Source: GCA-2720975 sp964467985
GTDB lineage: Bacteria > Planctomycetota > UBA1135 > GCA-002686595
Length of the DNA stretch: 64,000 nt
Assembly (NCBI GenBank): GCA_964467985.1
Contig: CAYXTP010000012.1
Location: forward strand, 1 to 64,000
Reading direction: 5' to 3'
In this document: positions 35,514 through 42,979 of the stretch, piece after piece
How the letters are laid out: each line of letters opens with the position of its first letter
How positions within the stretch are numbered: the first letter of the stretch is position 1
Position numbers and translations under genes: made by a program
Notes under the pieces: generated by a model
The model's database searches: none
What the model was told of the DNA's origin: nothing
The model's input: the letters and a program-made list of their open reading frames with translations, nothing else

Positions 35514-36323
35514 ATGGACTGCGTGTTGAACCTGTCACCTGAGGAAATCGCGCAGCGAGAAGAGCGGCGCCTGGCCCTGAGCATCTCTGAAGTCGCCCTG
35601 GAGGCAGAGGCTGTCGCTGGCGGCTGGATGTGTTATTCGAAGCCCGGTTGCTGGTCAAATCAGGCCTGCGGATTAGGCATGGATGGTCCAGTAGGCAGCG
35701 AGCACGTTGAACGGGTGGTGGATTTCTACCGAGCCCGAAACTGCCTGCCGCGAATCTCTGCCTGCGCGAGCACGGACCCGTCCCTCGTGCGCGCATTGGA
35801 AAAGCACGAATTCGCCATGCGGGAAGTCATGACCGTCTTGACTCGCAAGCTCCCCGCGGCCGCGGACGGATTGGATGACATTCGAACCAAGCCCGACGCG
35901 CGCCTCGAGATCCGCGAGCCCCTCCCGGAGGAGACTGCGCTTTTTGTCGAAATCTCCATCTCGGGGTTCATGGAGTTCGACCGCGAGAGCCCTGGTTCCC
36001 TGGCCGAAATCTCGGGACGGGTGGTGAGTCACCCACGCTGCACGCCGTTCCTGGCCTTCTGGGAGGGTGAACCCGCCGGGGGCGGGTTGATTGAGACTCT
36101 CGACAACCAAGCCTGCCTGATCGGCACAAGTGTTCTTCCGCAGTATCGCAGGCGCGGGATCCAACGTGCCCTGATGACACGTCGCATGGAGTTCGCCATC
36201 GATTCCGGAGCACAGTGGATCAGTGTCTCTTCCTTGCCCGGCATTGCCACTGAGCGCAACGCGCGCCGAATCGGATTCACGCCCGCCTACGCCCAGGCGA
36301 CTTTCGTCCAGCCCTCGAGCTGA
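35514..36323 (+). CDS. GNAT family N-acetyltransferase
   Basis: A 269-residue protein from ATG 35514; the frame is open from 35259, but that part lies over the divergent zinc-ribbon gene. The C-terminal half holds the acetyl-CoA binding motif A, TSVLPQYRRRGIQRALMTRR (Q/R-x-x-G-x-G/A pattern), followed by WISVSSLPGIATERNARRIGF. The N-terminal half (about 1-125) looks like a second, degenerate GNAT-like domain. The acceptor is unknown. Its stop is one base from the stop of the convergent HEAT-repeat gene. Confidence 0.85.
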   Translation: MDCVLNLSPEEIAQREERRLALSISEVALEAEAVAGGWMCYSKPGCWSNQACGLGMDGPVGSEHVERVVDFYRARNCLPRISACASTDPSLVRALEKHEFAMREVMTVLTRKLPAAADGLDDIRTKPDARLEIREPLPEETALFVEISISGFMEFDRESPGSLAEISGRVVSHPRCTPFLAFWEGEPAGGGLIETLDNQACLIGTSVLPQYRRRGIQRALMTRRMEFAIDSGAQWISVSSLPGIATERNARRIGFTPAYAQATFVQPSS

Positions 36324-36324
36324 C

Positions 36325-37788
36325 CTAGAAGTTCTGCAAGCCGTCGTCTGAGTCTTCGCCTTCCTGATCCGGCTCGCCAGCGGAACGCTTGGGGCGCTCG
36401 TTCTTGCCCCCCGTACGCTTCACGCTCGTGGCAAAAATGCGCGCGCGTGGGATATGGTCGCCACCGGCGGACATGACCAGTTCTTCCATGCTGGACAAGG
36501 GAGCGCCCTTCAGCACGCCCAATGACACCTCGATAGCGCTAGATCGACGTCTCGCGGTCACATCGCGCGGGAGGCCCTGCAGGAACTCAACCCACTGCTC
36601 GTTGCGAGTCAGACCCATGGCCAGCAAAGCGGCAACCTGAGCGTCCTCTCCCTCTTCCTCAAGAACCTCTCGCAGAGTCTCGTCCACTTCTTCATTGGGG
36701 GCGACAAGACCTAGCGCCAAGATTGCGTTGGCCTGCAGAAGTTCGTCTCGCCCATCGCCTGCGCGCTTGATGAGCGTGCCGCGCGCGCGCCGATCGTCCC
36801 TCGCAACCGCCCCCAACGCTCGGTAGAGGTTTTTCTTGATCAAGGGATCACTCTCCTTGCCTAGGTGCTTTGAGACGTCCTTGAGGGACTCCGGGGCGCC
36901 GAGCTGCTCCAGGGCCACGATGGCTTCCTTGCGTACACTCTCCTCTCCTGCACTGATGAACTCGACAGCGACCTCCCAATAGCTAGGGGGCGAGTGGACT
37001 CCAATCCAACGCAGCAACTCGCCGCGCCGATCTTTGGGCGCCGCGCCGCGTTTGCCGCCACTCGCGCGGCCCGCACGTAGGGTCGTCGTCACAAACTCGC
37101 GAGCTTCAGGTTCATCGGCCGTCACCAAGCGCTTGATCTTCTCTTGCTTGTGCTCAACTCGACCCTTCTTGAGCTCCTTGATCAGCTCCAGAGCTTCCTC
37201 ACGTGTCATGGGCGGATGCGCCGTTTCGCCCCCTCCAGCGATGACGCCATCCATCACAAGCCGGGCTGGTGGCCGCGCCTTGGACGACAGCTTGTGCGTG
37301 AACGATTCATTCACCTTCTGGATTGCCGTAACGAAGCACCATTCGAGCTCCGCCTCGCTCACCCCGTAAGGAACGGACAAGATGACTTGGCCTTCGGGGT
37401 CCAAGAAAACGTGCTGTGGAGCGACGACGTAGCCGTTCTTGTCCGGAGCGAGTACGTGCTTGCGCACGTTTTGGTCTACCTGGCGATGCTCCACACAGGA
37501 AACCGTCCCGAAGCGCGGACATGTGCTGCCCGTGTTGTGTGTGTTGTTGGAAGCCACCAGATTGACGGTCTCAGCTGCAAGCTTGGTGATGACCTTGTCC
37601 TTGTAGACTTCCTTGGCCATGCGGTCATTGGCTCGCTCGCCGTCCATGTTGACGGCCACAAACAGGACCTTCCCCTCAGCCTTCGCCTGGATCAAGGCCA
37701 GCTCGTAGGAGGACTGCCACTCAATCCCAGCCACGGGCGGGGAATTGGGAACGAAGAAAAGCAGAGCGCAAGCGATGAATGAGCGCAT
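36325..37788 (-). CDS. Thioredoxin-fold plus HEAT-repeat protein
   Basis: A 487-residue secreted protein from ATG 37788; the frame continues upstream to 38088 but only over the divergent gene. A signal peptide (1-20) is followed by a thioredoxin-like domain (about 22-165: SYELALIQAKAEGKVLFVAVNMDGE, then VAPQHVFLDPEGQVI). The usual active-site CxxC is absent at the MDGERAND turn. The rest (about 250-430) is alpha-helical HEAT/PBS-like repeats, for example EAIVALEQLGAPESLKDVSKH and ANAILALGLVAP. It ends in a charged tail. Likely a periplasmic scaffold or binding protein rather than an oxidoreductase. Confidence 0.78.
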   Translation of the reverse strand: MRSFIACALLFFVPNSPPVAGIEWQSSYELALIQAKAEGKVLFVAVNMDGERANDRMAKEVYKDKVITKLAAETVNLVASNNTHNTGSTCPRFGTVSCVEHRQVDQNVRKHVLAPDKNGYVVAPQHVFLDPEGQVILSVPYGVSEAELEWCFVTAIQKVNESFTHKLSSKARPPARLVMDGVIAGGGETAHPPMTREEALELIKELKKGRVEHKQEKIKRLVTADEPEAREFVTTTLRAGRASGGKRGAAPKDRRGELLRWIGVHSPPSYWEVAVEFISAGEESVRKEAIVALEQLGAPESLKDVSKHLGKESDPLIKKNLYRALGAVARDDRRARGTLIKRAGDGRDELLQANAILALGLVAPNEEVDETLREVLEEEGEDAQVAALLAMGLTRNEQWVEFLQGLPRDVTARRRSSAIEVSLGVLKGAPLSSMEELVMSAGGDHIPRARIFATSVKRTGGKNERPKRSAGEPDQEGEDSDDGLQNF

Positions 37789-37990
37789 GACGAGTAGTTC
37801 GGCGAGTCCGGGGAATGGGGAGAGTCTCAGGATGGACCCAGGTGCGAGAGTTTGAAAGGGGGACCCTGGCCACAAATCGGATCCGGGTCGGCGCCCCGCC
37901 TTGGCAGGCTCACAAGGGGCAAGGGGCGGGGCGGATGGCCCGCAGATGTTGCGGGCGGGGGCGCGTGAGAACGCGCTGTAGACTGGCTCC
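37789..37990. promoter_or_regulatory. Divergent intergenic region between HEAT protein and triple hydrolase
   Basis: These 202 bp hold the promoters of two divergent genes. The half near 37990 is very G-rich with short direct GGGGC repeats (about 37915-37970). I see TTGAAA near 37851 but no acceptable -10 for it. Confidence 0.4.
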
Positions 37991-40177
37991 ATGCTGCACT
38001 CACTTTGCTTGGGCCTCGTTCTTCTCTCAGCCAGTCCCACTTCGCCCAACAGTGAGGAGAACACAGCCCCGATCAAGGTCGCCTGCATCGGCGACTCGAT
38101 TACCTACGGCAGCAAGGTCGCGGCAAGGGAGAAGAACCACTACCCAGCCCAGCTCGGGCACCTGCTCGGGGAGACCTATGAGGTACGCAATTTCGGTGTA
38201 GGCGGAGCCACACTGTTGAGTGCAGCGGACAAGCCGTACACCAGCTCCCAGGAGTGGGATGCCGTCCTGGCTTGGAAGCCGGACGTGGCGATCGTCATGC
38301 TTGGCACAAACGACACGTGCCAAGGATCGGGTCGATCCAATTGGCAACACGCTGACGGCCTGGAGGCCGATGCACGGGCTCTGGCCCAGACGTTGCTCAA
38401 GCAGAGCGATGGGGTGCGTGTCTTGCTCTGTTCTCCGCCGCCCATGTTCGCGGAAGCGTCCGGCTTGAGTCCTGAAAGACAGGACGACCTCAAGCAGCGA
38501 GCCCCGCGCCTGGCAGAGATCGGCAGCGCCTTGCGACGGGTGGCTGATGGCCAGAAACACATCGAGTACCACGACCTGCAACGTGTGTTCACGGCCAACG
38601 AGACGGTGGACGGTGTCCACACCTCCCCCTTCGGTGCCAGGGCCTTGGCCCAGCGACTGGCCGGAGCCATCGAGTCCAAGTTCGTCCAGGGGACCCACTT
38701 GAAGCTCGCTCTGTCGGCGCTGGGCCTGGAGTTCAAGTCCAGTTTTTATGAGGGCTTCTTGCGCCTGGACTTCGAACTACCCCAAACAGGTGCTGCTTGC
38801 ACGTTGGTCGCCCCCCATCAGAGTCTGCGCGGACGCCCCTGGCTTTGGCGCATGCGTTTCTTCGGCCACGAACCGGAACTCGAACTCGAGTTGCTCGATC
38901 GCGGCCTGCACCTGGCCTACGTCGATGTGAGCGGTCTCTACGGCGGCCCACAAGCCATGGAGAGAATGGAGGAATTCCACGCGCTCATGCGCGTTGCCAA
39001 CGGTCCTCGACTCTCCAACCGACCGGTGCTGATGGGCATGAGTCGCGGTGGACTGCCGGCGTTGAACTGGGCGACCACGAATCCCAAGAGGACAGGTGGT
39101 TTGTACGTGGACAACGGTGTGTTTGACCTTTCGAGCTGGCCGGGAGGGAGGGACGGTCAACGCAGGGAGACCGAATGGTCGGAAGCCTTGACTGCTTGGG
39201 GCTGGACCGAAGCCGCGGGCATGCGCCGAGGCGATCACATGATCCCCAAGTGCGAACGCCCGGCTAAGGAAGGTGTGCCCCTGTTTGTTGCCGTGGGCCT
39301 CGCTGATGAAGTAGTGCCCCCCGGCCGCAATAGCCTGCGACTCGCGGGGGCCTGGAGGCGTCGGGGTGGGCCGGTCTATGTGTGGACCAAACCCGGCGCG
39401 CTGCATCACCCCCACGGTGTACACCCCGCGGCATCCCTTCGGCGCTCCATTCTGACTGCATTGGGATACGCAAGTCCTCCCAGCACGCGTGCTGTGCCTT
39501 CCGCTGAATACAGGGGCGGCCCTGCGGGCTGGGGTGGAGGCACCTGGTGGGATGAACTGAACAAGTTGCAGGCTCTAGCGCGGCAACACCCCCAGACCAC
39601 AGTCGTTTTCTTGGGTGATTCCATCACCCAGGGACTGAGCGGCGCGGGTAATCGCGTGGCGCGCGAAGGAGGAGAAGGAGTGTTCAACCGAGACTTTGGA
39701 CTCTCGAAAGCACTCAACCTCGGTATGAGTGGTGACAGAACGGAACACCTCCTCTACCGCATACGGCACGGGGCCCTGGCCACCTTGGACCCCAAGGTGA
39801 TTGTGCTGCAGATTGGTGCCAACAACGTGAACGCCGCTGGTCACACCGCTCGGGAAACGGCTGCTGGCATTGAAGCCGTGGTCGCGCTGCTCCTGGAGAG
39901 AGAACCCCAGGCCAGGATCGTGGTGTGTGGCCCCTTCCCTATCGGGGCAACACCTGATGATCCAAGGCGTATCTGCGTGGATGAGGTCCATGAACGGATC
40001 AAGCTGCTGAACCGCAACGATGCAGTTCTGTACGTGGACCTGCGTGCGGCGTTTCTCGACAGCCAGCGCAAGACCAATGGCAACATGGCCGGCGACGCGC
40101 TGCACATTTCGCCGGCGGGCCGGGACGCCTGGACATCGGTCATCTATTTCTCGGTCATGGATCTGCTGAGTCGTTAG
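37991..40177 (+). CDS. Three-domain hydrolase: SGNH esterase - alpha/beta hydrolase - SGNH esterase
   Basis: A 728-residue secreted protein with a signal peptide (1-17). Domain 1 (about 27-230) is an SGNH/GDSL esterase with GDSITYG (Ser), the GGA block, GTNDT and DGVHTSPFGA (Asp/His). Domain 2 (about 235-490) is an alpha/beta hydrolase with nucleophile elbow GMSRGG, LFVAVGLADEVVPP for the acid, and HHPHGVHP for the histidine. Domain 3 (about 525-725) is a second SGNH esterase with GDSITQG, GMSGDRT, IGANNVN and DALHISPAG. All three catalytic sets look intact. The combination suggests deacylation of a substituted polysaccharide at several ester types. It is 79 bp before the EF-hand PQQ-like gene. 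Confidence 0.87.
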   Translation: MLHSLCLGLVLLSASPTSPNSEENTAPIKVACIGDSITYGSKVAAREKNHYPAQLGHLLGETYEVRNFGVGGATLLSAADKPYTSSQEWDAVLAWKPDVAIVMLGTNDTCQGSGRSNWQHADGLEADARALAQTLLKQSDGVRVLLCSPPPMFAEASGLSPERQDDLKQRAPRLAEIGSALRRVADGQKHIEYHDLQRVFTANETVDGVHTSPFGARALAQRLAGAIESKFVQGTHLKLALSALGLEFKSSFYEGFLRLDFELPQTGAACTLVAPHQSLRGRPWLWRMRFFGHEPELELELLDRGLHLAYVDVSGLYGGPQAMERMEEFHALMRVANGPRLSNRPVLMGMSRGGLPALNWATTNPKRTGGLYVDNGVFDLSSWPGGRDGQRRETEWSEALTAWGWTEAAGMRRGDHMIPKCERPAKEGVPLFVAVGLADEVVPPGRNSLRLAGAWRRRGGPVYVWTKPGALHHPHGVHPAASLRRSILTALGYASPPSTRAVPSAEYRGGPAGWGGGTWWDELNKLQALARQHPQTTVVFLGDSITQGLSGAGNRVAREGGEGVFNRDFGLSKALNLGMSGDRTEHLLYRIRHGALATLDPKVIVLQIGANNVNAAGHTARETAAGIEAVVALLLEREPQARIVVCGPFPIGATPDDPRRICVDEVHERIKLLNRNDAVLYVDLRAAFLDSQRKTNGNMAGDALHISPAGRDAWTSVIYFSVMDLLSR

Positions 40178-40256
40178 CAGCTCCGAGCGTGTAGGAATCA
40201 CGCAAGGCGCGGGCCGCGGACTAGCGCGGCGACGTCACTCGACGGAAGATACGCCC

Positions 40257-41699
40257 ATGAAATCCGCCCTTAGATTCAGTTGGCTGTTCGCATGCGCGAT
40301 CCCCTTCGCCCAGGCCTTGCCTGCCCAAAACGACAAACCTGAATGGGGCGGGTTCCGTGGCAACAACAGCGCCGGCATCGCGGCGGACGCCCAGCTGCCT
40401 GACGTGCTCGACACGGAGAGCAACCTGCTGTGGCGAACAGAGATCCCGCGCGGCTACTCATCGCCCACTGTCTGTGGCACCCGAGTCTTCGTCACAGGTG
40501 CAGACGAGGAGCAACTCTCGACCCTGTGCCTAGATCGCAGCAGCGGCGAAGTCCTTTGGACAGCCAGCCTGCCTTACGACGGCAAGCGGCCCGGCGCCAA
40601 CTCGCCCGCCGCGCCGACGGCCGTGACCGACGGTGAACGGGTTTACTCCCTGTTCCACCACGCAGGTCTCATCGCCTACGACATGCAGGGCGAGGAGCTG
40701 TGGCGCAAAGACCTCGGTGAATTCAACATCCCCCACGGCTTGGCCACCTCGCCCCTTGTACACGAGGGGCTGCTCATCCAGATGATCGATCAGGACACGG
40801 GATCATTCCTGGTCGGCATCGATGCCAAGACCGGTGAAGAGCGCTGGCGGACGGAACGCAACAACGTCACCCACTCCTATTCAACTCCGACGCTGTACAG
40901 CCCAGAAGAGGGTGAGGCGCAGGTCATCGTTTCCGGTTCATTCCAAATCGCGGGCTATTCCCTGCGTGATGGATCGAAACTCTGGTGGGTCGATGGTGGC
41001 GCGTGGCAGACGAAGGCCGTGCCGGTCGTTGTCGGAGATCTGTGCATCGTCAACTCCTTCATGCTGTCCACCTCAGAAATGGGCATCCCGAAATTCAGCG
41101 GCACGTTCGAAGAACTGCTGGAGCTGCGCGATGAGAATGGCAACGAACTGATCGACCGGGAAGAGTGGGATCACGATCTGATTCAGCAGATCTGGTTCAT
41201 CCTCGACCTCAACGGTGACAACATGTTGGACTCCGCAGACTGGAACTACGCTCTGGCCACGACCCGAGCTTTGGGGGGGCTATTTGCCATTCAACTAGGC
41301 GGCAACGGCAATGTGACAGACACCCATGTGCGTTGGTTTGAAGACAACAAGCGCGGGTTGCCGGATATTCCCTCGCCGCTGGTGCTGGACGGCACGGTCT
41401 ACATGATCAAGCGCGGCGGGATCTTCACGGCTCTGAACGCCGAGACGGGCGAGCTGATCCAGCAAGGACGTGTGGGAGAATCCGATGCGTACTACGCATC
41501 TCCGGTAGCTGCGGGCAGCCGTATTCTGCTCGCCAGCCAGTCGGGTCAGTTGCTGTTGCTGGATGCTGAAGACGGCTGGAAAGAAGTCTCGGTGGGTAGC
41601 GTGGACGAGGAGGTTTGGTCCACGCCCGCGATCGCCGGACGCAACGTACTCGTGCGATCTCAGGCAGCGCTCTACTGCTTCGGGCCGGGACCGGGCTAG
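40257..41699 (+). CDS. PQQ-like beta-propeller protein with inserted EF-hand pair
   Basis: A 480-residue secreted propeller with a signal peptide (1-23) and the opening EWGGFRGNNSAG. Blades appear as TLCLDRSSGEVLWTA, VGIDAKTGEERWRTE and TALNAETGELIQQG. Between blades, residues 286-335 carry two EF-hand loops: DENGNELIDREE (292-303), which fits the canonical calcium loop at positions 1, 3, 5, 9 and 12, and DLNGDNMLDSAD (317-328), with Asp at 12. Such a pair in the middle of the propeller implies calcium-dependent folding or ligand binding. It is downstream of the triple hydrolase in the same direction and may be cotranscribed. Confidence 0.86.
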   Translation: MKSALRFSWLFACAIPFAQALPAQNDKPEWGGFRGNNSAGIAADAQLPDVLDTESNLLWRTEIPRGYSSPTVCGTRVFVTGADEEQLSTLCLDRSSGEVLWTASLPYDGKRPGANSPAAPTAVTDGERVYSLFHHAGLIAYDMQGEELWRKDLGEFNIPHGLATSPLVHEGLLIQMIDQDTGSFLVGIDAKTGEERWRTERNNVTHSYSTPTLYSPEEGEAQVIVSGSFQIAGYSLRDGSKLWWVDGGAWQTKAVPVVVGDLCIVNSFMLSTSEMGIPKFSGTFEELLELRDENGNELIDREEWDHDLIQQIWFILDLNGDNMLDSADWNYALATTRALGGLFAIQLGGNGNVTDTHVRWFEDNKRGLPDIPSPLVLDGTVYMIKRGGIFTALNAETGELIQQGRVGESDAYYASPVAAGSRILLASQSGQLLLLDAEDGWKEVSVGSVDEEVWSTPAIAGRNVLVRSQAALYCFGPGPG

Positions 41700-41740
41700 G
41701 CTCTCGGCAACCTAGGCCCCTCTCGGTGATCACGATTCAC

Positions 41741-41765
41741 TTGCCGGGGATCCCTGCTCCGGCAA
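41741..41765. repeat. Perfect inverted repeat downstream of the EF-hand PQQ-like gene
   Basis: TTGCCGG at 41741-41747 and CCGGCAA at 41759-41765 form a seven-bp perfect stem with an 11-base loop, 42 bp after the stop. No T-run follows, so it is not a typical intrinsic terminator; it could be a transcript-end hairpin or an operator for the protease gene starting at 41813. Confidence 0.5.
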
Positions 41766-41812
41766 TAGGGTGACGGCTAGCGCCGGGGCACGTTGAAGAT
41801 AATGATGTCGCC

Positions 41813-42742
41813 ATGACTAACGCTGTGACCGACTCCACCTCGCCCTCGTCGGAGACCCCCCATCCGGTCTCAGATCCCTCGCTAAGTCGTACATGGCCCA
41901 GCTGGCTGGTGATGATCGGAGCCGTGCCTGGTTCCGTCCTCTTTTCATTGGTCTTCTTGAGCCTGGCCGCTGCCTGGTGGGGACCGGTCGGTGTTTTCCA
42001 GGGCGAAGGACTTGCTCGGTGGATCGCCGAGCTGGCGGGAACACTACCCGGCATCCTGATCATTGTGCTCCCGGGACAGATGTTCTTCATCTCAGCAGCC
42101 ATGCTGCCGGCCCTCCTCTCTAGACGACCATGGATGGGGCGACTCGGATTGCGCCGTCCAGCGATTTCCATGCGCACGTGGGTGACACTCGTACTCGCTA
42201 CGCCCGTAATTCAGGTTGCCAGCGGGCTCTTCGCCAGCCTGTTCTTCGACCTGACCGAGCCCTCGCAGAACTTGCAGATGCTCGAGACCATGCTGACCGG
42301 CCACACGGGACTCGGCTTGGTCTTTGTTCTCTTCTGCGCGGCCGTGCTGCCAGGTATGAGCGAAGAGTTGTTCTTCCGAGGTTACGTGCGAGTCGGGCTC
42401 TCGCGTCGGCATGGATTCATGCTGGCCGTGTTTGTGCCCGCCTTGTTTTTTGCCGCCGCCCACATGGATCCCATTCACTCCACGGCTGTTCTGCCTTTGG
42501 GGATCTGGTTTGGTCTGATCGCCTGGTGGACACGGTCGACGATCCCCGCCATGTTGGCCCATGCCCTGAACAACTCGATGGCCATTCTCGCTAGCAACTT
42601 CGCGGGGGAGGATCTCGAGCCGCAGACCGCACTCGAGTCCATCACGCAGGCACAGGCGCTCGTGGTCGTGAGCTACGGATTGAGTCTCGCCTTCTTGGTC
42701 ATCGGCCTGATATTCCTGAGTCGAGAACGCGCAAGATCCTGA
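41813..42742 (+). CDS. CPBP family intramembrane metalloprotease (CAAX/Abi)
   Basis: A 309-residue membrane protein with about eight helices. The three CPBP motifs are intact: EELFFRGYVR (EExxxR), FFAAAHM (FxxxH) and HALNN (HxxxN), which build the zinc-free or metal glutamic protease site of the Rce1/Abi family. Bacterial members act in peptide maturation, immunity to self-produced bacteriocins, or envelope stress. The first 30 residues are a Ser/Thr/Pro-rich cytoplasmic tail. No bacteriocin gene is adjacent, so its target is unknown. Confidence 0.88.
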   Translation: MTNAVTDSTSPSSETPHPVSDPSLSRTWPSWLVMIGAVPGSVLFSLVFLSLAAAWWGPVGVFQGEGLARWIAELAGTLPGILIIVLPGQMFFISAAMLPALLSRRPWMGRLGLRRPAISMRTWVTLVLATPVIQVASGLFASLFFDLTEPSQNLQMLETMLTGHTGLGLVFVLFCAAVLPGMSEELFFRGYVRVGLSRRHGFMLAVFVPALFFAAAHMDPIHSTAVLPLGIWFGLIAWWTRSTIPAMLAHALNNSMAILASNFAGEDLEPQTALESITQAQALVVVSYGLSLAFLVIGLIFLSRERARS

Positions 42743-42979
42743 TCGGAGCCACCCGGAGGAGCTGGTTTCGCTGCAGTCCTACTCAACCTTTTCCCCGAGG
42801 CTTCGCTGCCTAGAGGTACCGTACGGGGTCCCAGCGTGGATGACTCGCCATCCTTGGCACTTGGTACCGGCCCATGAGGCCTCGGCTGCACACATCGCAA
42901 GCTCCAAACCAACGCGTGCCCAGTAACGGGCGTAGGCAGCGCTAAGATCTAGCTCTTCCTCGGACTCGGAGACCTCCCC
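42743..42979. other. Noncoding gap of 237 bp
   Basis: It lies between the CPBP protease and the large repeat protein, both on the plus strand. I found no coding frame, no T-tailed hairpin and no convincing promoter. Two GGTACC palindromes (near 42815 and 42863) are the only noticeable words. Confidence 0.4.

Noticed and set aside
41813..42742. Bacteriocin immunity or abortive infection system from the CPBP protease
   Set aside because: No bacteriocin, peptide precursor or defence gene is adjacent; the neighbours are unrelated.
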